Below, piece after piece: positions 11,511-23,261 of a stretch of DNA of 64,000 bases (positions are counted from its first letter, which is position 1; each line of letters starts with the position of its first letter). The translations under genes were made by a program, and so were the position numbers. This DNA comes from Absidia repens (Eukaryota; Mucoromycota; Mucoromycetes; Mucorales; Cunninghamellaceae), in the NCBI GenBank assembly GCA_002105175.1, contig MCGE01000002.1, positions 2,447,102 to 2,511,101 on the forward strand. Reading direction: 5' to 3'. The notes below the pieces were generated by a model that worked only from the letters and a program-made list of their open reading frames with translations, made no database searches and was not told the origin of the DNA.

Positions 11511-12893
11511 ATGACTCAATCATCAATCAAAGCACAAGAACCGTTTTTGTACAAACTCAAGTCTGGTCTATCCAAGTTTATCAATAGACGCCGCCATTCA
11601 TCTATCGTCCATACATTTCGACCCAGCAAACATCATCATCAGTATTCACCTACACGACAAGACAGTTTTGACACTCAAGATCGCGCTCTCGACAGCAATT
11701 ATTACGATGAAAACGACACTGCCGACGATGAAGATGATTTAGACAGCAGTAGCATCACAAGGGTCAACAGTGAACTTCAACACAGCGCTTATTCCAAGGA
11801 TGATGATTTTGAAAGGAATCGATACAATGGCAACAGGGCGAATAGCCAACATCATCACAGTCGTCGACCCTCTGCTATTTCCATCCAATCACCACCAAGT
11901 ATACTTGTAAAAAGATCACCGACACCTTCTTCACATCATCGACATACAAAAAGCCTTCAAAATGCATCCATCATATCACTACCAAATTCTAACAACAATG
12001 GAAGACCAGCACACTATCATCATTCTCGCAATTATTCTCATATCTCTTGTATATCCGCTACGAACATGACAGTCAATTCCGAAGACTTGACAGCCAAAGA
12101 ATTTGCTGATATGGCTGGTATCAAAATTATACCTGATGATGACGACCACTATCAACAACCCGACGATAACAATGGGGCTACTTCAACAATGGCAACATTT
12201 ATCACCAGTCGTACTCAGCAACAACAACAACGTCAACATCCGCCAATCTCCTCTGCATCTTCTATAGTGACTACAAATGGTGGTGGACATGGACATCGAC
12301 ATTGTTATTTTTCTTATCATGCTGGCGATGAAAATGATTGGTCGGTGGTCAGCTCTGGATCAATGCAAAGTCAACAAAGTGGATCAGCTAAAATATGGGA
12401 TACTGGATTTTGGAAACGACCTAGCATGGATAATAGTATTAATAGTGATGGGCCAACTGCAACAGTAGCAACCTCGACACTTAATACAGGAAAACCACCT
12501 TTGCCACCACTTACTCCTCAACAGCAACAACAGCATCCATTATTACCGCCCTTACCAGCCAATGGAAAGACTCCACCTTTGCGAAAACATCGATCTGCTT
12601 TATTACAACATCGCCAAACATTATCTTTACCGCCTCCTATACCACCCGTGACAAACAACAAAATACAATGCCAGCATGCCAAAAGCAAAAGTACCTGTGA
12701 CTTACCGATTGTAGATGAATTACGGCGCATTCACTCTGTATCCAACAACAACAATCAAAAGCCACTCAGCAATAACACCACTGACCATCGAGTGATCCGA
12801 AAAGGTCGGTTTGAAATCCAATTGGAATCAAGTTCTTTACCACCCCCTCCAGCATCATCCACTATCGATACCAAACCCACATCTTTATTATAG
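11511..12893 (+). CDS. Large disordered protein of unknown function
   Basis: Single exon, 460 aa from the Met in MTQSSIKAQEPFLYKLKSGL; the upstream in-frame Phe/Leu-rich stretch is the CT-rich leader and is not included. The product is mostly low complexity: His/Ser-rich (residues 20-180), Gln runs, PPLPPLTPQQQQQHPLLPPL-type proline segments, and a basic N-terminal patch SKFINRRRHSS. No catalytic domain, transmembrane helix or signal peptide is recognised. A short ordered-looking segment ITAK-like (LTAKEFADMAGIKIIPDDDD, residues about 185-205) and a C-terminal VIRKGRFEIQLE stand out; the latter fits the RFx[VI] docking consensus bound by OSR1/SPAK-type CCT domains, but that is speculative. 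Pro/Ser-rich linear-motif content suggests a signalling or cytoskeletal scaffold. Confidence 0.6.
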   Translation: MTQSSIKAQEPFLYKLKSGLSKFINRRRHSSIVHTFRPSKHHHQYSPTRQDSFDTQDRALDSNYYDENDTADDEDDLDSSSITRVNSELQHSAYSKDDDFERNRYNGNRANSQHHHSRRPSAISIQSPPSILVKRSPTPSSHHRHTKSLQNASIISLPNSNNNGRPAHYHHSRNYSHISCISATNMTVNSEDLTAKEFADMAGIKIIPDDDDHYQQPDDNNGATSTMATFITSRTQQQQQRQHPPISSASSIVTTNGGGHGHRHCYFSYHAGDENDWSVVSSGSMQSQQSGSAKIWDTGFWKRPSMDNSINSDGPTATVATSTLNTGKPPLPPLTPQQQQQHPLLPPLPANGKTPPLRKHRSALLQHRQTLSLPPPIPPVTNNKIQCQHAKSKSTCDLPIVDELRRIHSVSNNNNQKPLSNNTTDHRVIRKGRFEIQLESSSLPPPPASSTIDTKPTSLL

Positions 12894-12982
12894 TATTAGT
12901 TTAGTATATCCATTTTTTTATATTATAATTTATTGTTTATATTCCAACATTTGTATACTCTCCCTTTCCTCTCTCTCTCCTT

Positions 12983-13014
<32 letters not shown>

Positions 13015-13247
13015 TCATATAATTTTTTGAATAAAGAAAAATCTTGCCTTTCACCCCCATATTTTTTTTGTTTGTCCGCCATCTGCATATCGTTTACATT
13101 TCATTGGATGAGAGCTTTTGACTCGATGTTGACTCACGTTGAAAACACCGACGAAATATATTTTATCTCTTTTTTTTTTTTTTTTTTTGACTTTTCTTTA
13201 TTCCACTCTTTTATCTCTTATTTACATATACATATACATAGAAAACC
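12894..13247. other. Intergenic spacer with poly-T tracts
   Basis: Holds the 3' flank of the disordered-protein gene and the promoter and CT-rich leader of threonine deaminase. Two long T runs (about 12980-13001 and 13170-13189). No gene seen. Confidence 0.6.
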
Positions 13248-15390
13248 ATGTCACCACCAAGAACGGAAGCGCTTGTAGCCACTGACACCAATGAACCCAA
13301 CCCTCATTTACATAGCAATATTCAACCCAATCAAGTAGATTTGCAGCAGGACGATCATACCCCAGATTACTTGCGTATGATCTTGACAGCTCGTGTCTAT
13401 GATATCATCACTGAAACCCCTTTACAACCTGCCGTTAACACCAATGCCAAGCTACTAAAGACTGGACAACATACCGATCATCGCGTTTACTTGAAACGTG
13501 AGGATTTACAACCTGTGTTTTCCTTCAAGATTCGCGGTGCCTACAATAAACTCGCTCATTTGACTGACAAGGAAAAGAAAGCTGGTGTGATTGCTTGTTC
13601 TGCTGGTAAGTGAAGCGGGGGATAGTTATATTTGACGCGGAATGATTGAACTTATATATATCTGAATAACTTTATTAATGGATTCTTGTGATCTCTTTAG
13701 GTAACCATGCTCAAGGTGTGGCCTATGCTGCGAAACATTTGGGAATCAAAGCAAAAATTGTTATGCCTATACCATCACCGGCGATCAAGGTAAAATTCTC
13801 ATGCCCCAAACAAGTTTGTATTGTCGATGTATATATTAAACACTTTTTTGGGGCTTTCTGGTTGTCATAGTGGAGAAATGTAGAACGCTTGGGTGCTGAA
13901 GTGGTATTAGTTGGCAACGACTTTGAAGAAGCCAAAAGAGAATGTGCTCGTTTGATGGAAGTAGAAGGATTGACCAACATTCCACCTTATGATGACCCTT
14001 ATGTCATTGGTAAGATTTATAGAGACCTTGTTATGTTGTTGTTGGATCAATCATGACTCACAGAGCCTTTTTTTTTTGGGTTTCGGGGTTAGCTGGCCAA
14101 GGCACCATTGGGCTTGAAATTCTCCGCCAACATGATTTAAATGATATTCATGCTATCTATATCTGTGTTGGTGGTGGGGGGATGATTGCTGGTGTGGCAA
14201 GCTATGTGAAACGTATTGCTCCTCATATCAAGATCATCGGGTGCGAAGCAAACGATGCCAATGCCATGACCCAATCCATGGAAAAACACACCCGGGTGGA
14301 ATTATCTGAAGTGGGACTCTTTGCAGATGGTGCAGCTGTCCGTGTGGTTGGTGAAGAAAACTTCCGTGTGGCCCATCCTTTGGTGGACGAAATGATCAAT
14401 GTGACGAACGATGAAATTTGTGCTGCTATCAAGGATGTATTTGAAGGTAAAAAAAAAAAGCATCTTCTTCCTCATTTTTTTCCGCTGACACAGTTACCTT
14501 GACTGACACTCCCCCCCATTCTCTCTTCCCCGCATTTGTTTTAGAAACCCGATCGATCTGTGAACCTACTGGTGCAGTCTCCGTAGCCGCCATTAAAAAG
14601 TATTTACAAGCCAACCCCGGTGACAAGACCAAAGGTGCTCATATAGCTGTCATTTCTGGTGCCAATGTCAATTTCGATCGGTTACGTTTCATCAGTGATC
14701 GCGCGGAACTTGGTGAACAATCGGAAGCCTTCTGCAATGTCTTGATCCCTGAACAACCTGGTAGCTTCCATAAAATGATCGAACAAGTCCTTCCTCGAAA
14801 TATTACTGAATTCTCTTATCGGTACTCATCTCCTGACAAGGCCCGCATTTATATCAGCTTCAAAGTGAACGATTTGGCTTCTGAAGTCGAAGACGTGTTG
14901 GCGAAATGGAAGTTAAATGGTATGGAAGGTTGGGATGTCAGTCACAATGAACTGGCCAAGACACATGCAAGATTCATGATTGGTGGAAAACATAAGGTTG
15001 AAAATGAAAGGGTCTTTAGATTTGGTAAGTGCAAAAACACAAAAATGAAAAGATCATGCTGACCTTTTTTTTTATATTTATTTTCGTAGTGTTCCCTGAA
15101 CGGCCTGGTGCCTTGATGAAGTTTTTATCCGGATTACAAATATCATGGAATGTATCTCTTTTCCATTATCGTAACCATGGTGATGGTAAGGGATCATAGA
15201 AGAGATGAAATGGTTATACAGTGTTTATTAATCCACCTTCTTACTCATAGATATGGGCAAGGTCTTTGTCGGTATTCAAGTGCCACCTGATAACAATGAC
15301 TTATTGGATGAAGCCTTGGATAAATTAGGTTATACATTTGTAGAAGAAACAGACAATGTAGTTTATAGGACATTTTTACGTGGTGAATAG
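13248..15390 (+). CDS. ILV1: Threonine deaminase (biosynthetic threonine ammonia-lyase)
   Basis: PLP enzyme converting L-threonine to 2-oxobutanoate and ammonia, the first step of isoleucine synthesis, normally mitochondrial and feedback-inhibited by isoleucine. Seven exons: 13248-13605, 13701-13789, 13871-14009, 14093-14446, 14545-15024, 15090-15185 and 15251-15390 (1656 nt, 551 aa). The PLP lysine lies in [23 protein letters not shown] is the family helix, and [12 protein letters not shown] binds the phosphate. Two ACT-like regulatory repeats follow: [17 protein letters not shown] (about residue 390) and [16 protein letters not shown] (about residue 485). They mark the biosynthetic, allosteric form rather than the short catabolic one. 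The N-terminus is acidic and not an obvious presequence. Confidence 0.95.
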
Positions 15391-15705
15391 TGATTAGAAT
15401 TAGAATTTGAATTCAATAATAAATATCTTTTATCCCTTTGTCTCTTGCGTCTTCTGTATTTCATGGCCCCCCTTTTTTTGCTTTGGGGCGGATCCCTAAT
15501 TCATTCTCAGACATGTGAAAAAAACCTATTATGTCTGACAATCTTTCTTTTTTTTTTTTTCTTTTCTTTTCTCCTTTTTATATATATACATTATACCCAT
15601 TCATTTTTATTAGGCCATTAGCTTACTTAGCACCATTATACTTTATTAATACACGTAATTGTAGATACAATCTCATTTATTCCTTTTTTTTTATGTATAT
15701 ACGAC
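15391..15705. other. Intergenic spacer
   Basis: 3' flank of ILV1 with an AATAAA box near 15417 and a T-rich leader of the J-domain gene. No gene seen. Confidence 0.55.
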
Positions 15706-17047
15706 ATGCCCTTTATCAATCCCTTATCCTTTGTTAGCTCAGCGACAACGACAGCAACAACCGCCGCCACGACCTCACCAGCAACCACGAACCAAAAATG
15801 CAGTACACCTACTTTCTCCAATGGCCAAGATGCAAAAAGCGGTGCTGGATCTGATATTCAAAAGTATCGGTTTGTGGAAGAGATATTGAACGCCCCTGAC
15901 TACTACTGTGTTTTGAACGTGACCAAAAAAGCAACATATGAAGATATTCGTAGGGCTTATATCAAGGTAAATAAAAGGCACGCTCTATGTCATAAAAAAA
16001 GGGGGTTTAGGGGTGATGGCTTCTATTTGAAGGATGAAACTTGATAAATATTGTTTATAGCGTAGCAGGGTCTGTCATCCTGACAAGTTTGTTCCAGCTT
16101 ATCCTCGAGCAACCGAAAGCTTCCAATGTAAGTTTATGGTGTTGATGTGTGTGTACTTTATATGACAAATATCTGTCTGTTTTTTTTTTTGGCTGATCAG
16201 GTGATTCATTGATTCTATCTATTATTATTATTTAGTACTTTCCTTGGCTTACGAAACACTATCAGATCCTTCCTCCAAATTGATGTACGATTTATCCTCC
16301 AACAAAAAACAAACATTCAACTCGGCGCAAGCCAAGAACCCAAATGATACTTTACAGCGGGTGTTGCATCAGGTACTTTTTTTTTTTGAGAATGATGACG
16401 ATGACACAATAGACTAACTTTTTTTTTTTTTTTGTTTGTCTAGTTACTAAATGAAATGATGGACGGGGAATTCCAAACCATGCGTGCATTTATATGTAAG
16501 TGAACATATGATGATGATGAAGGTTAATGTGGACTCAACCTTTTCTTTTTATATTTTTGGTAGTTGCTTTAAACGAAACCAACCCTGGGATGCATATCAG
16601 TGAAGACGCCGTTATCCATATAGAAACTGCCTTCCGTAAAATGCGTGAACTTTTTGTGTGTAAGAGATGAAACTTAACCAACCCCATCCATGTGATTTAC
16701 CTACATAACTAACACTCTTCTTTTGTGTAGCCACTCAACAATATTATCAAGTGGTTCAATTTGAAGTGATGCGGCTTTATGAATTACAACAAGAATTACG
16801 GACACTCTCTTACTTCAATATCTGGGGTCGAATGCAACTCTCTATCACCATGTGTAAAGTCTTCTTACAGTTACCCATTATGATCAACATCGAATCTAGA
16901 CAAAAACAACGACAACAAATTGAAGATGATAAGGATGAAGACGATGACGATGCCCAAGGGATTTTGGGAACTCGAATTGAAAATGCCCTCAAGATGGCTG
17001 TTGGTGTATTGGAAACGGGTGAGCGTTATGCAAGTCATTCTTGGTGA
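15706..17047 (+). CDS. J-domain (DnaJ/Hsp40) protein
   Basis: Co-chaperone that should stimulate an Hsp70 ATPase. Six exons: 15706-15966, 16061-16127, 16236-16372, 16444-16495, 16564-16659 and 16731-17047 (930 nt, 309 aa). After a Thr/Ala-rich N-terminus (residues 1-45), the J domain reads PDYYCVLNVTKKATYEDIRR, then AYIKRSRVCHPDKFVPAYP with the HPD tripeptide, then LLSLAYETLSDPSSKLMYDL. The C-terminal region is helical with an Arg/Gln-rich segment followed by an Asp/Glu run (EDDKDEDDDD-like) and ALKMAVGVLE. No Gly/Phe region, zinc-finger repeats or clear transmembrane helix, so it is a class C J-protein. The first Met was chosen because it opens the continuous frame; MPFINPLSFVSS could be a weak targeting segment. 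Confidence 0.82.
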
Positions 17048-17551
17048 ACCAAAGGTTTATATTTTTTTATATTATGATTATCTCTCCATTTAGTATATAC
17101 CCCTTCCCTCTTTCTCCCCATCTCTTTTTACCTTTATTGTTATTATTCCCTTTTTTATACTTTTGTTTTCATCCTCTCCTCTGTTCCTCATTTTCTTAAT
17201 ATCATATTTACTGTGTATATCTTACTCTTTATATATATATATATATATATTATCCATCCTGATTACCGGAAATAATAAAAACGACCTTCCTTTTTTAATT
17301 CTATCGTTCTATTGGCTTGTTCATGTTATAGCGGGCGGGATTGCAAATTTTGGGATGTGTGATGGGGTCGAGACAAATTTGTGCCAAAATAGGAACGACT
17401 ACCGTCAGTTTAAAAATAAATTTCTTGGTCAATTAGAGCTCTTTTTTTATCAGCCTCTTTTTTTTCCCCTTTCCTTTTCTCTTTGTTTTTTCTTCCTTCG
17501 TCTCTCTTCTTTTTTCCACTCCATTCTTGTTTTTACTTCTACCTATTTAAT
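17048..17551. other. Intergenic region and CT-rich leader of the syntaxin gene
   Basis: An (AT)n stretch near 17231-17251 and a strongly pyrimidine-rich run (17450-17550) precede the syntaxin ATG. No gene seen; Phe/Leu-rich ORFs here are translations of the CT tract. Confidence 0.55.
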
Positions 17552-18502
17552 ATGAATGTGGATAGACTCAATGATCTTCGAACCCAAGGAGGACCTGATA
17601 CGAACAACAACAACAACAATGGCGGACGATATGAAATGCGACCATTATTAGCAGCCCCTTCAGACCCAACATCCATGGATGGCTTTCTGAACAACATCTC
17701 ACAACTCCAAGAAGTAATCCGGTCCATTAATGACAATGTACAACGGGTACAGACCCACCAGGCAGCGATGCTCCAGACGGCAGATACAGAAGAAATGGCA
17801 CGCCATCGGTCACAGGTGGAGTCACTGACGGAGGAAACACAGACATTGATGGGACGGGTGAAAAAACAGCTCAAGGACATTGAACCCACCTCACGGCATT
17901 CTGATCTGGCGGTTCGCAAAAATCAATTTGCAGCGGTGACCAAGCAATTCATGGACTGTATCGAACGACATCGCACGACGGCGTTGGACTTTCAGCGAGA
18001 CGAAGGCAAGCAAATGGAACGACAGATTCGGATAGCCAACCCCAACGCGACGGCGCACGAAATTGAGCAGGCGATTGCACAGGCGGAGGAAGGTCGACCA
18101 GCGGTATTTGCCCAACAACTCCTCCAGAGCGTCAGCCAGGACCAACGACGTTACGATGCCCAAACCACCTTGGATGCTGTTCAGGAACGCCACAATGATA
18201 TTCGCCGTCTCGCTCAAAGTGTCCAGGAACTCTCGGATCTGTTTCAGGAAATGCAGTTCTTGCTGGAAAATCAGGCCAAGGTCCTCGGTGAAATCGAAGT
18301 CAACTCGTATGATGTCGTCGACAACCTCGAACAAGGCGAAAAACATGTCTCCAATGCCATCTCGTCCGCCAAGGCGACCCGCCGCAAGAAATGGATTTGC
18401 TTTGGGATCTTCCTCACCATCATCATCATCATTGTTATCATCTTGGCGGTTAAATTCGCCCCCAAAGGTGGCAACGAACAAGGCGGCCAACAACCACAAT
18501 AA
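17552..18502 (+). CDS. SSO1: Plasma-membrane t-SNARE syntaxin (Sso1/2-like)
   Basis: Q-SNARE for fusion of secretory vesicles with the plasma membrane. A single exon encodes 316 aa. Domains: low-complexity Asn run (residues 18-24), Habc helical bundle (about 40-170), SNARE helix containing LAQSVQELSDLFQEMQFLLE, with the zero-layer Gln in LLENQAKVLGEIE, then a tail anchor ICFGIFLTIIIIIVIILAVK preceded by the basic RRKK. A short QGGQQPQ tail extends past the anchor, longer than usual for syntaxins. The gene has no intron although nearly every neighbour has several. It also uses noticeably more GC-ending codons (CAG, GCG, CGG), hinting at a retrocopied origin or different expression. The start is the first Met after the CT leader. 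Confidence 0.9.
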   Translation: MNVDRLNDLRTQGGPDTNNNNNNGGRYEMRPLLAAPSDPTSMDGFLNNISQLQEVIRSINDNVQRVQTHQAAMLQTADTEEMARHRSQVESLTEETQTLMGRVKKQLKDIEPTSRHSDLAVRKNQFAAVTKQFMDCIERHRTTALDFQRDEGKQMERQIRIANPNATAHEIEQAIAQAEEGRPAVFAQQLLQSVSQDQRRYDAQTTLDAVQERHNDIRRLAQSVQELSDLFQEMQFLLENQAKVLGEIEVNSYDVVDNLEQGEKHVSNAISSAKATRRKKWICFGIFLTIIIIIVIILAVKFAPKGGNEQGGQQPQ

Positions 18503-19434
18503 ATCTTTTTTTTCGTCGTTCATTAACGGGCCGTCGCTTGGATTTTTTTATTTTATTCTATTTAGATTGACTCCCCCGCTTCCCCAGTTTTGTTTAGTTT
18601 AGCATACCATTATCAACACCCACCCCACCATCTTTTTTCTTTTTATATATGTATTATCATTCCTCTCTTTTTTGTTATTATTCTTTTTTCATATCAATAA
18701 AAAAAACCCAATAAAAAATATTTGTGTATTGTATAATTATTGAAGTGGCTGTGTTGTGTCTACTTTTTTTATTTTTTTTATGTATGGTGTGGATTGAAGA
18801 TGATATCAGAAAAAAAAAATAGATTGTACTCAGCTACAAAAGCCTGAATGTGTTGTACAAAGAAAAGGATGGGTGCACTAAAGCCTGGTACAAAACTAAT
18901 GTATATGCCACGACATTACCCAAAAATCAAAAACATGTCCCCCCACCATTCATTTGAAAAATCAAAGGCCTTATCAGTCCTCATTTGTCAAAAAAATTGA
19001 AAGTCTGACTTCACATCATTATCACCACCATCATCATAAAGATACCCCGCATATCATTGCAGAATGATTTCATTCAAATATGTATTAAAAAAAAAGAAAA
19101 TTCTTTATTTTGTGATTTGGTTGTGCATAAAAAAGAGTATAAAGAAAGGGAATAAATAAAAAAAAAAATAACAGTATTCACCAACGTATATGTAAGTATA
19201 AAAAAGGGTATACAGAAAAAAAAAAAAAGAGAAAGAGAAAGAAAAAGTCTATATGTAGAAGAGAGGGGATGTAAGGGTCATGGATATTTTTTTTTTCTTG
19301 TGAAAGAAAAAAGGAATCAATAGGTCAATCAATAGATAAATAAAAAAAGAAATGCATAAAGGGTAAAGGTAGAAAATGGGGAGGGGGGACTATCATTCAT
19401 GGGTTTCGGTGAACACAAGAGAGATTTGTGATGC
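18503..19434. other. Convergent intergenic spacer, 0.9 kb
   Basis: 3' flanks of the syntaxin (+) and bHLH (-) genes. AATAAA-like boxes occur near 18697 and 18709. Many A and T runs; no gene seen. Confidence 0.6.
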
Positions 19435-20820
19435 TCACAAATTGCTTCCCATAGAATACATGCTTTCCAAGGCTTGCTTTTGAAGAATACTTTGTTGGAA
19501 TCTATATTTGAAGATACATAGAATCAATAAATCGAGTTCATCACTCATCATCATCGGTAGCAGTAGAAATTAGCAAGCACTTACGATCGAAGTTGTTCGT
19601 TTTCATGGACAAGGCGTTCAAGTTCAGCAAGGATCGTGGTCTGGGTACTTTTCAAATGCTGGATATGTTGGACAGCTAATTTAAAAAAAAAAAAAAAAGG
19701 TGAGTGGATGAGGGCAATAGAGAGTGCGTCCGGTATTCATACTTACTTCGATGCAATAAGGCCACTTTGCTCATTTTTTTGTTCAAACATGCAGGGAGTT
19801 CCGAACGTAATTCTTCAAACCCATCTATTACATCATTACAAAATAAAGTCAACATGTCAAAAAACTATCTATCAATCATAAGAGTTTTAACCTTCTTTAT
19901 TTTTTTACCTTTGATTTGGGCCCGGCGCTTTTGTTCGGATTGGATATGGATTTGACGGCGCATCTCCGCTGTGGTTGTCACCCTATGATATGAGAACCGA
20001 AAAAAAAGAGGGTTTTGAGTCCAACGACAGGGTGATACAATGAGTTTGGAATATGTGAATGTGGATGGGATAATGATGAAAGGTATCGGATGAAGGGATC
20101 CGCTTCTTTTTTTTTGGTTTTTTTTGTCTTACCCATTTTCATCGGTATCATCAGTGGAGCTGGTATTGCTGTTGTTGTCAACCGACAAAGGAGAATCCAT
20201 GACTTGTTGGTGATGTCTCTTTGATTTGGGTTGTTCCAAGAGGAGATCATCCACATCGTTGTTGCTGTTGCTGTTGTTGTTACCAGGCGATGCTTTTCTT
20301 TTTCTATTGACTTGATGACGACAAGCAGATTGTTCATAAGATTCCTTAGAATATTGCAAGAATTCAGGATAAAAGGCTTCAGGTAACGAGGAGACTTTTG
20401 CAATGGTTTCATTCAAAGATGATTGAGTGCTGGTGGAAGAAGATTGGACCAAGACAGGAGGTTCTTGGAGAGCACTTTGGATAGGAGGAGTGGTGGGAAT
20501 CGAGGTGAAGGAGTCGGGGCTATCAGGATGGTGGTGTTGCTTTTGGTGATGGTAATGGTGGTAGTTGACAGGTGATTCAGAGGATTGATGTTGATGGTGA
20601 ACTGCAGTTGCTGCCATGGCAGGATCATACATGATTGCCGTAGTGGGTGGTGTTGTCATACAGAAGCCTGGTAAGAAAAAAAAATGTGTGTTAATAGAAT
20701 ATTCCTTTTCATGCTTATTTTATTTTACGTACCAGGATACATGGCAGGTTGCTCATTCCATTCAAGCTTGGGGTAAGAGTTGGAGTAGTCATTAACGAAT
20801 TCAGAAGTGAGTTTGTTCAT
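19435..20820 (-). CDS. bHLH-leucine-zipper transcription factor, MLX-like
   Basis: DNA-binding factor expected to recognise E-boxes. Six exons: 20820-20733, 20667-20133, 19982-19909, 19824-19747, 19675-19585 and 19501-19435 (933 nt, 310 aa). The N-terminal 200 residues are low complexity (His, Ser, Pro), with a basic patch VNRKRKASP. The bHLH is spread over three exons: RRQIHIQSEQKRRAQIKDGF is the basic region and helix 1, ELRSELPACLNKKMSKVALL is the loop and the start of helix 2, and QHIQHLKSTQTTILAELERL leads into a zipper continuing NEQLR. H-x3-E-x3-R spacing (H..SEQKRR) predicts binding to CACGTG or related sites. The HxQxEQKRR pattern resembles MLX/Mondo and fungal relatives. The partner is unknown. 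Confidence 0.85.
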
Positions 20821-22445
20821 TGTTGCAAAATAAGGAAATCGGTAAGTGGAGCAAAAGGAAGGTGAGTGTACTGTAAAAAGTCAAGTTCGGGGGAGGGGAA
20901 GGAAGAGGGAAAGGAAGTTGTAAAGGAAAGGAAAGAGATGAAGAGAAAAAATTTATAAAGAAAAGAAGAAGAAAAAAAAGGAAGAGAAGGGTAGTGAATT
21001 TGAGTGGATTAAGCATCGCGATTTTGAAAAAGGGGGACCGCCACAAAAAATAATCCACCAATTAAATTTAGTTCCTTATCCAATTTTCTCATCATGCATA
21101 TCTCTTCATCACTTTTCTCGTGTTACCCGCTAAGAACCTGTTCTCTTTCATTAGAAAATTACACACTATAAAATCAATTTATATAGTTCAGCTCTTTGTA
21201 ATAATAGTAATCTATGAAATGATAAAAAGTACCTATTATCGTGCATCTTCAAGGAAGATCGAAGTTTTTTTTCTGACATGAATTGAAATTCAGTTCCCGC
21301 CGAGGGTAAATAGTAATCAACCCATCAACCACTAAAAATAAAAATAACCCAATTTCGCTCATCCCGCTCGATGATTTGCATGCGTACTTGAAGCATATTA
21401 TCATTTTACATGCGGCTCTCTCAGTCTGTCCCTCTCTGTCTCTCTCTGTCTCACTTCCTTATGTTTCTGTTAATGAGCGACTATTACAATACATAAATGA
21501 CAGAATGTACGAAGGACCTTAATTCAGTAGCACTATATAAACTTAGTATCAATAAGTTGCTGCAAGTGATGAGATACAAAACATGGGTTGGGTTACGCAG
21601 ATGATGGAGATTAAATGAAACAAGGTTCCGTCACTCGTTTAGCGGTACTGAGTTGCATGCTATTTTTCCCTTCATAATTTTGTTTTGCTTTTTTTTTTTT
21701 TTACTGCTTTTGATCACTCACTAAACGAACGATGCCTTGGATGATCATTGATTGAAGAAGAAAAAAAAAACGCCCAGGGCACACACTTTTTTTTTTATTT
21801 CGTTTTACTTCTTCCCAGTGATCAGACATCTAACTAATACTTACCCTCCAGTGCCACTTTAATAATAATATCGGTTTCCTGTTCCGCTCATGTTGCCGCG
21901 GGTGTGAAAAAAAAAGGTGCTACGGCTGTAACGAAATGCCATGGGTCACACCAATAATCTCCTTTTTTCCTCCTCTCTCACTCATATCACAAGACCCATT
22001 TTGCAAGAGAAAAGAGACAAAAAGGTACTTGGACGCGCTTAGATAGTTTTAATTGGTATCTGTCATTTCTTTTACCACACTTCCCCATTACCCGGGCATG
22101 ACCGTTTACTTTCCTTCCCTTCCCGACGACATCCTTTTGATTTCATACCCCAAACACCATACTTATGGGTGAAGGGAAAAAAAAGTGTCCCGTGTGTCAT
22201 TCTAACCTCACTGAACTGATGCCAGTGTGCTTTGACGATCTCAGTTGTACATACCCCTATTATCCCTTAAAGCGGACGTTTAAATCAGTATCCCTTTGTT
22301 GGGACCAAGGAAAAAAACAACAAAAAGTTCAACAAAAAGGCTGATCTCACCTCTCTTTTTTTTTCCCCTTTGATTGATTTCCCTACTTCTTGTTGTTACA
22401 TATACACACAAATCTACTTTTTATTGTCTGACACGATTTACCGTC
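20821..22445. other. Long divergent intergenic region, 1.6 kb
   Basis: Shared upstream region of the bHLH gene (-) and the GSKIP-like gene (+). It contains a CT/GT-rich run near 21420-21455, several A/T runs and no ORF with family motifs. Its length suggests complex regulation of the transcription factor. Confidence 0.55.
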
Positions 22446-22982
22446 ATGCCGTCGGTTTTTACACTGGACAAAACCTTGGACGATATTTGTACCGAGTATG
22501 ATTATGGTATTGTCTCTGGCTCAGTCACTGTCTTCATCAGAGACAGTGTTGAAAACTATGGCCGCTTTGAACTTACTATATTAGAAGGCATTCTTCTCAT
22601 TATTGATGCCTTTGAAGATGGGTTTATGGTATGTGGACGTTTACTCTCACGGTCATACTTGCGTATTAAATTATCATATTATATATTCTAGATTACCCAA
22701 TGTACACCCCTCTTCGATACGCCTACCATCAGTGACTCATTAAAATTAGTACAAGATCAACTGGAAAAGAAATATGATACCTTGAATAAATTGTTGTTGA
22801 CAATATCCCCACACTTTAGTCAACGCTATTGGGATAAGATTCAAACAATAACTCCGACGTTGACGGATTTGTATGACTCTACCATGCCGGCCATGGGCTC
22901 TCCGTCATTACAACTACAACAACAGTCGACATCATCATCAACAGAAAACACAGAAAATGACATTTTTGAATGGTTAAATTGA
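22446..22982 (+). CDS. GSKIP-domain-like small protein
   Basis: Two exons, 22446-22628 and 22692-22982, give 157 aa. The pattern VFIRDSVENYGRFELTILEG (extended strands then a hydrophobic strand), then CTPLFDTPTISDS, and finally KYDTLNKLLLTISPHFSQRY resembles the GSKIP/DUF727 fold, where a strand pair is followed by xxTPYxTxxxLLxxxSPxYxxxF. GSKIP proteins bind GSK3-beta and PKA in animals; a similar domain occurs in the Clu1 N-terminus. The match is by eye only and of moderate strength. The C-terminal 30 residues are Gln/Ser/Thr-rich and end in DIFEWLN. Alternatives include an unrelated fungal protein. Confidence 0.55.
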
Positions 22983-23261
22983 TTCAATAGACTCCTCTCT
23001 GTAGCCTTTGGTCATGTATTTTTATATAACTAACATGTGCATAGCTCTGTGATTATCAACTTTGTGAACATAATAAAAAAATGCGGTGGTATAGATCTAA
23101 TAGTAATTTGTTAATATAACTTTTTCCTTAATGATTTATGATAATGTCAATAGCGATGGACAAAGATTCTGCTGAATCTTCTCACAATTTGTATATTCCG
23201 TGCTTTTCGTTTTGTAACCAACGAAAACCACCGGACTGCCGAGAAAAAAATTAAATTAAAT

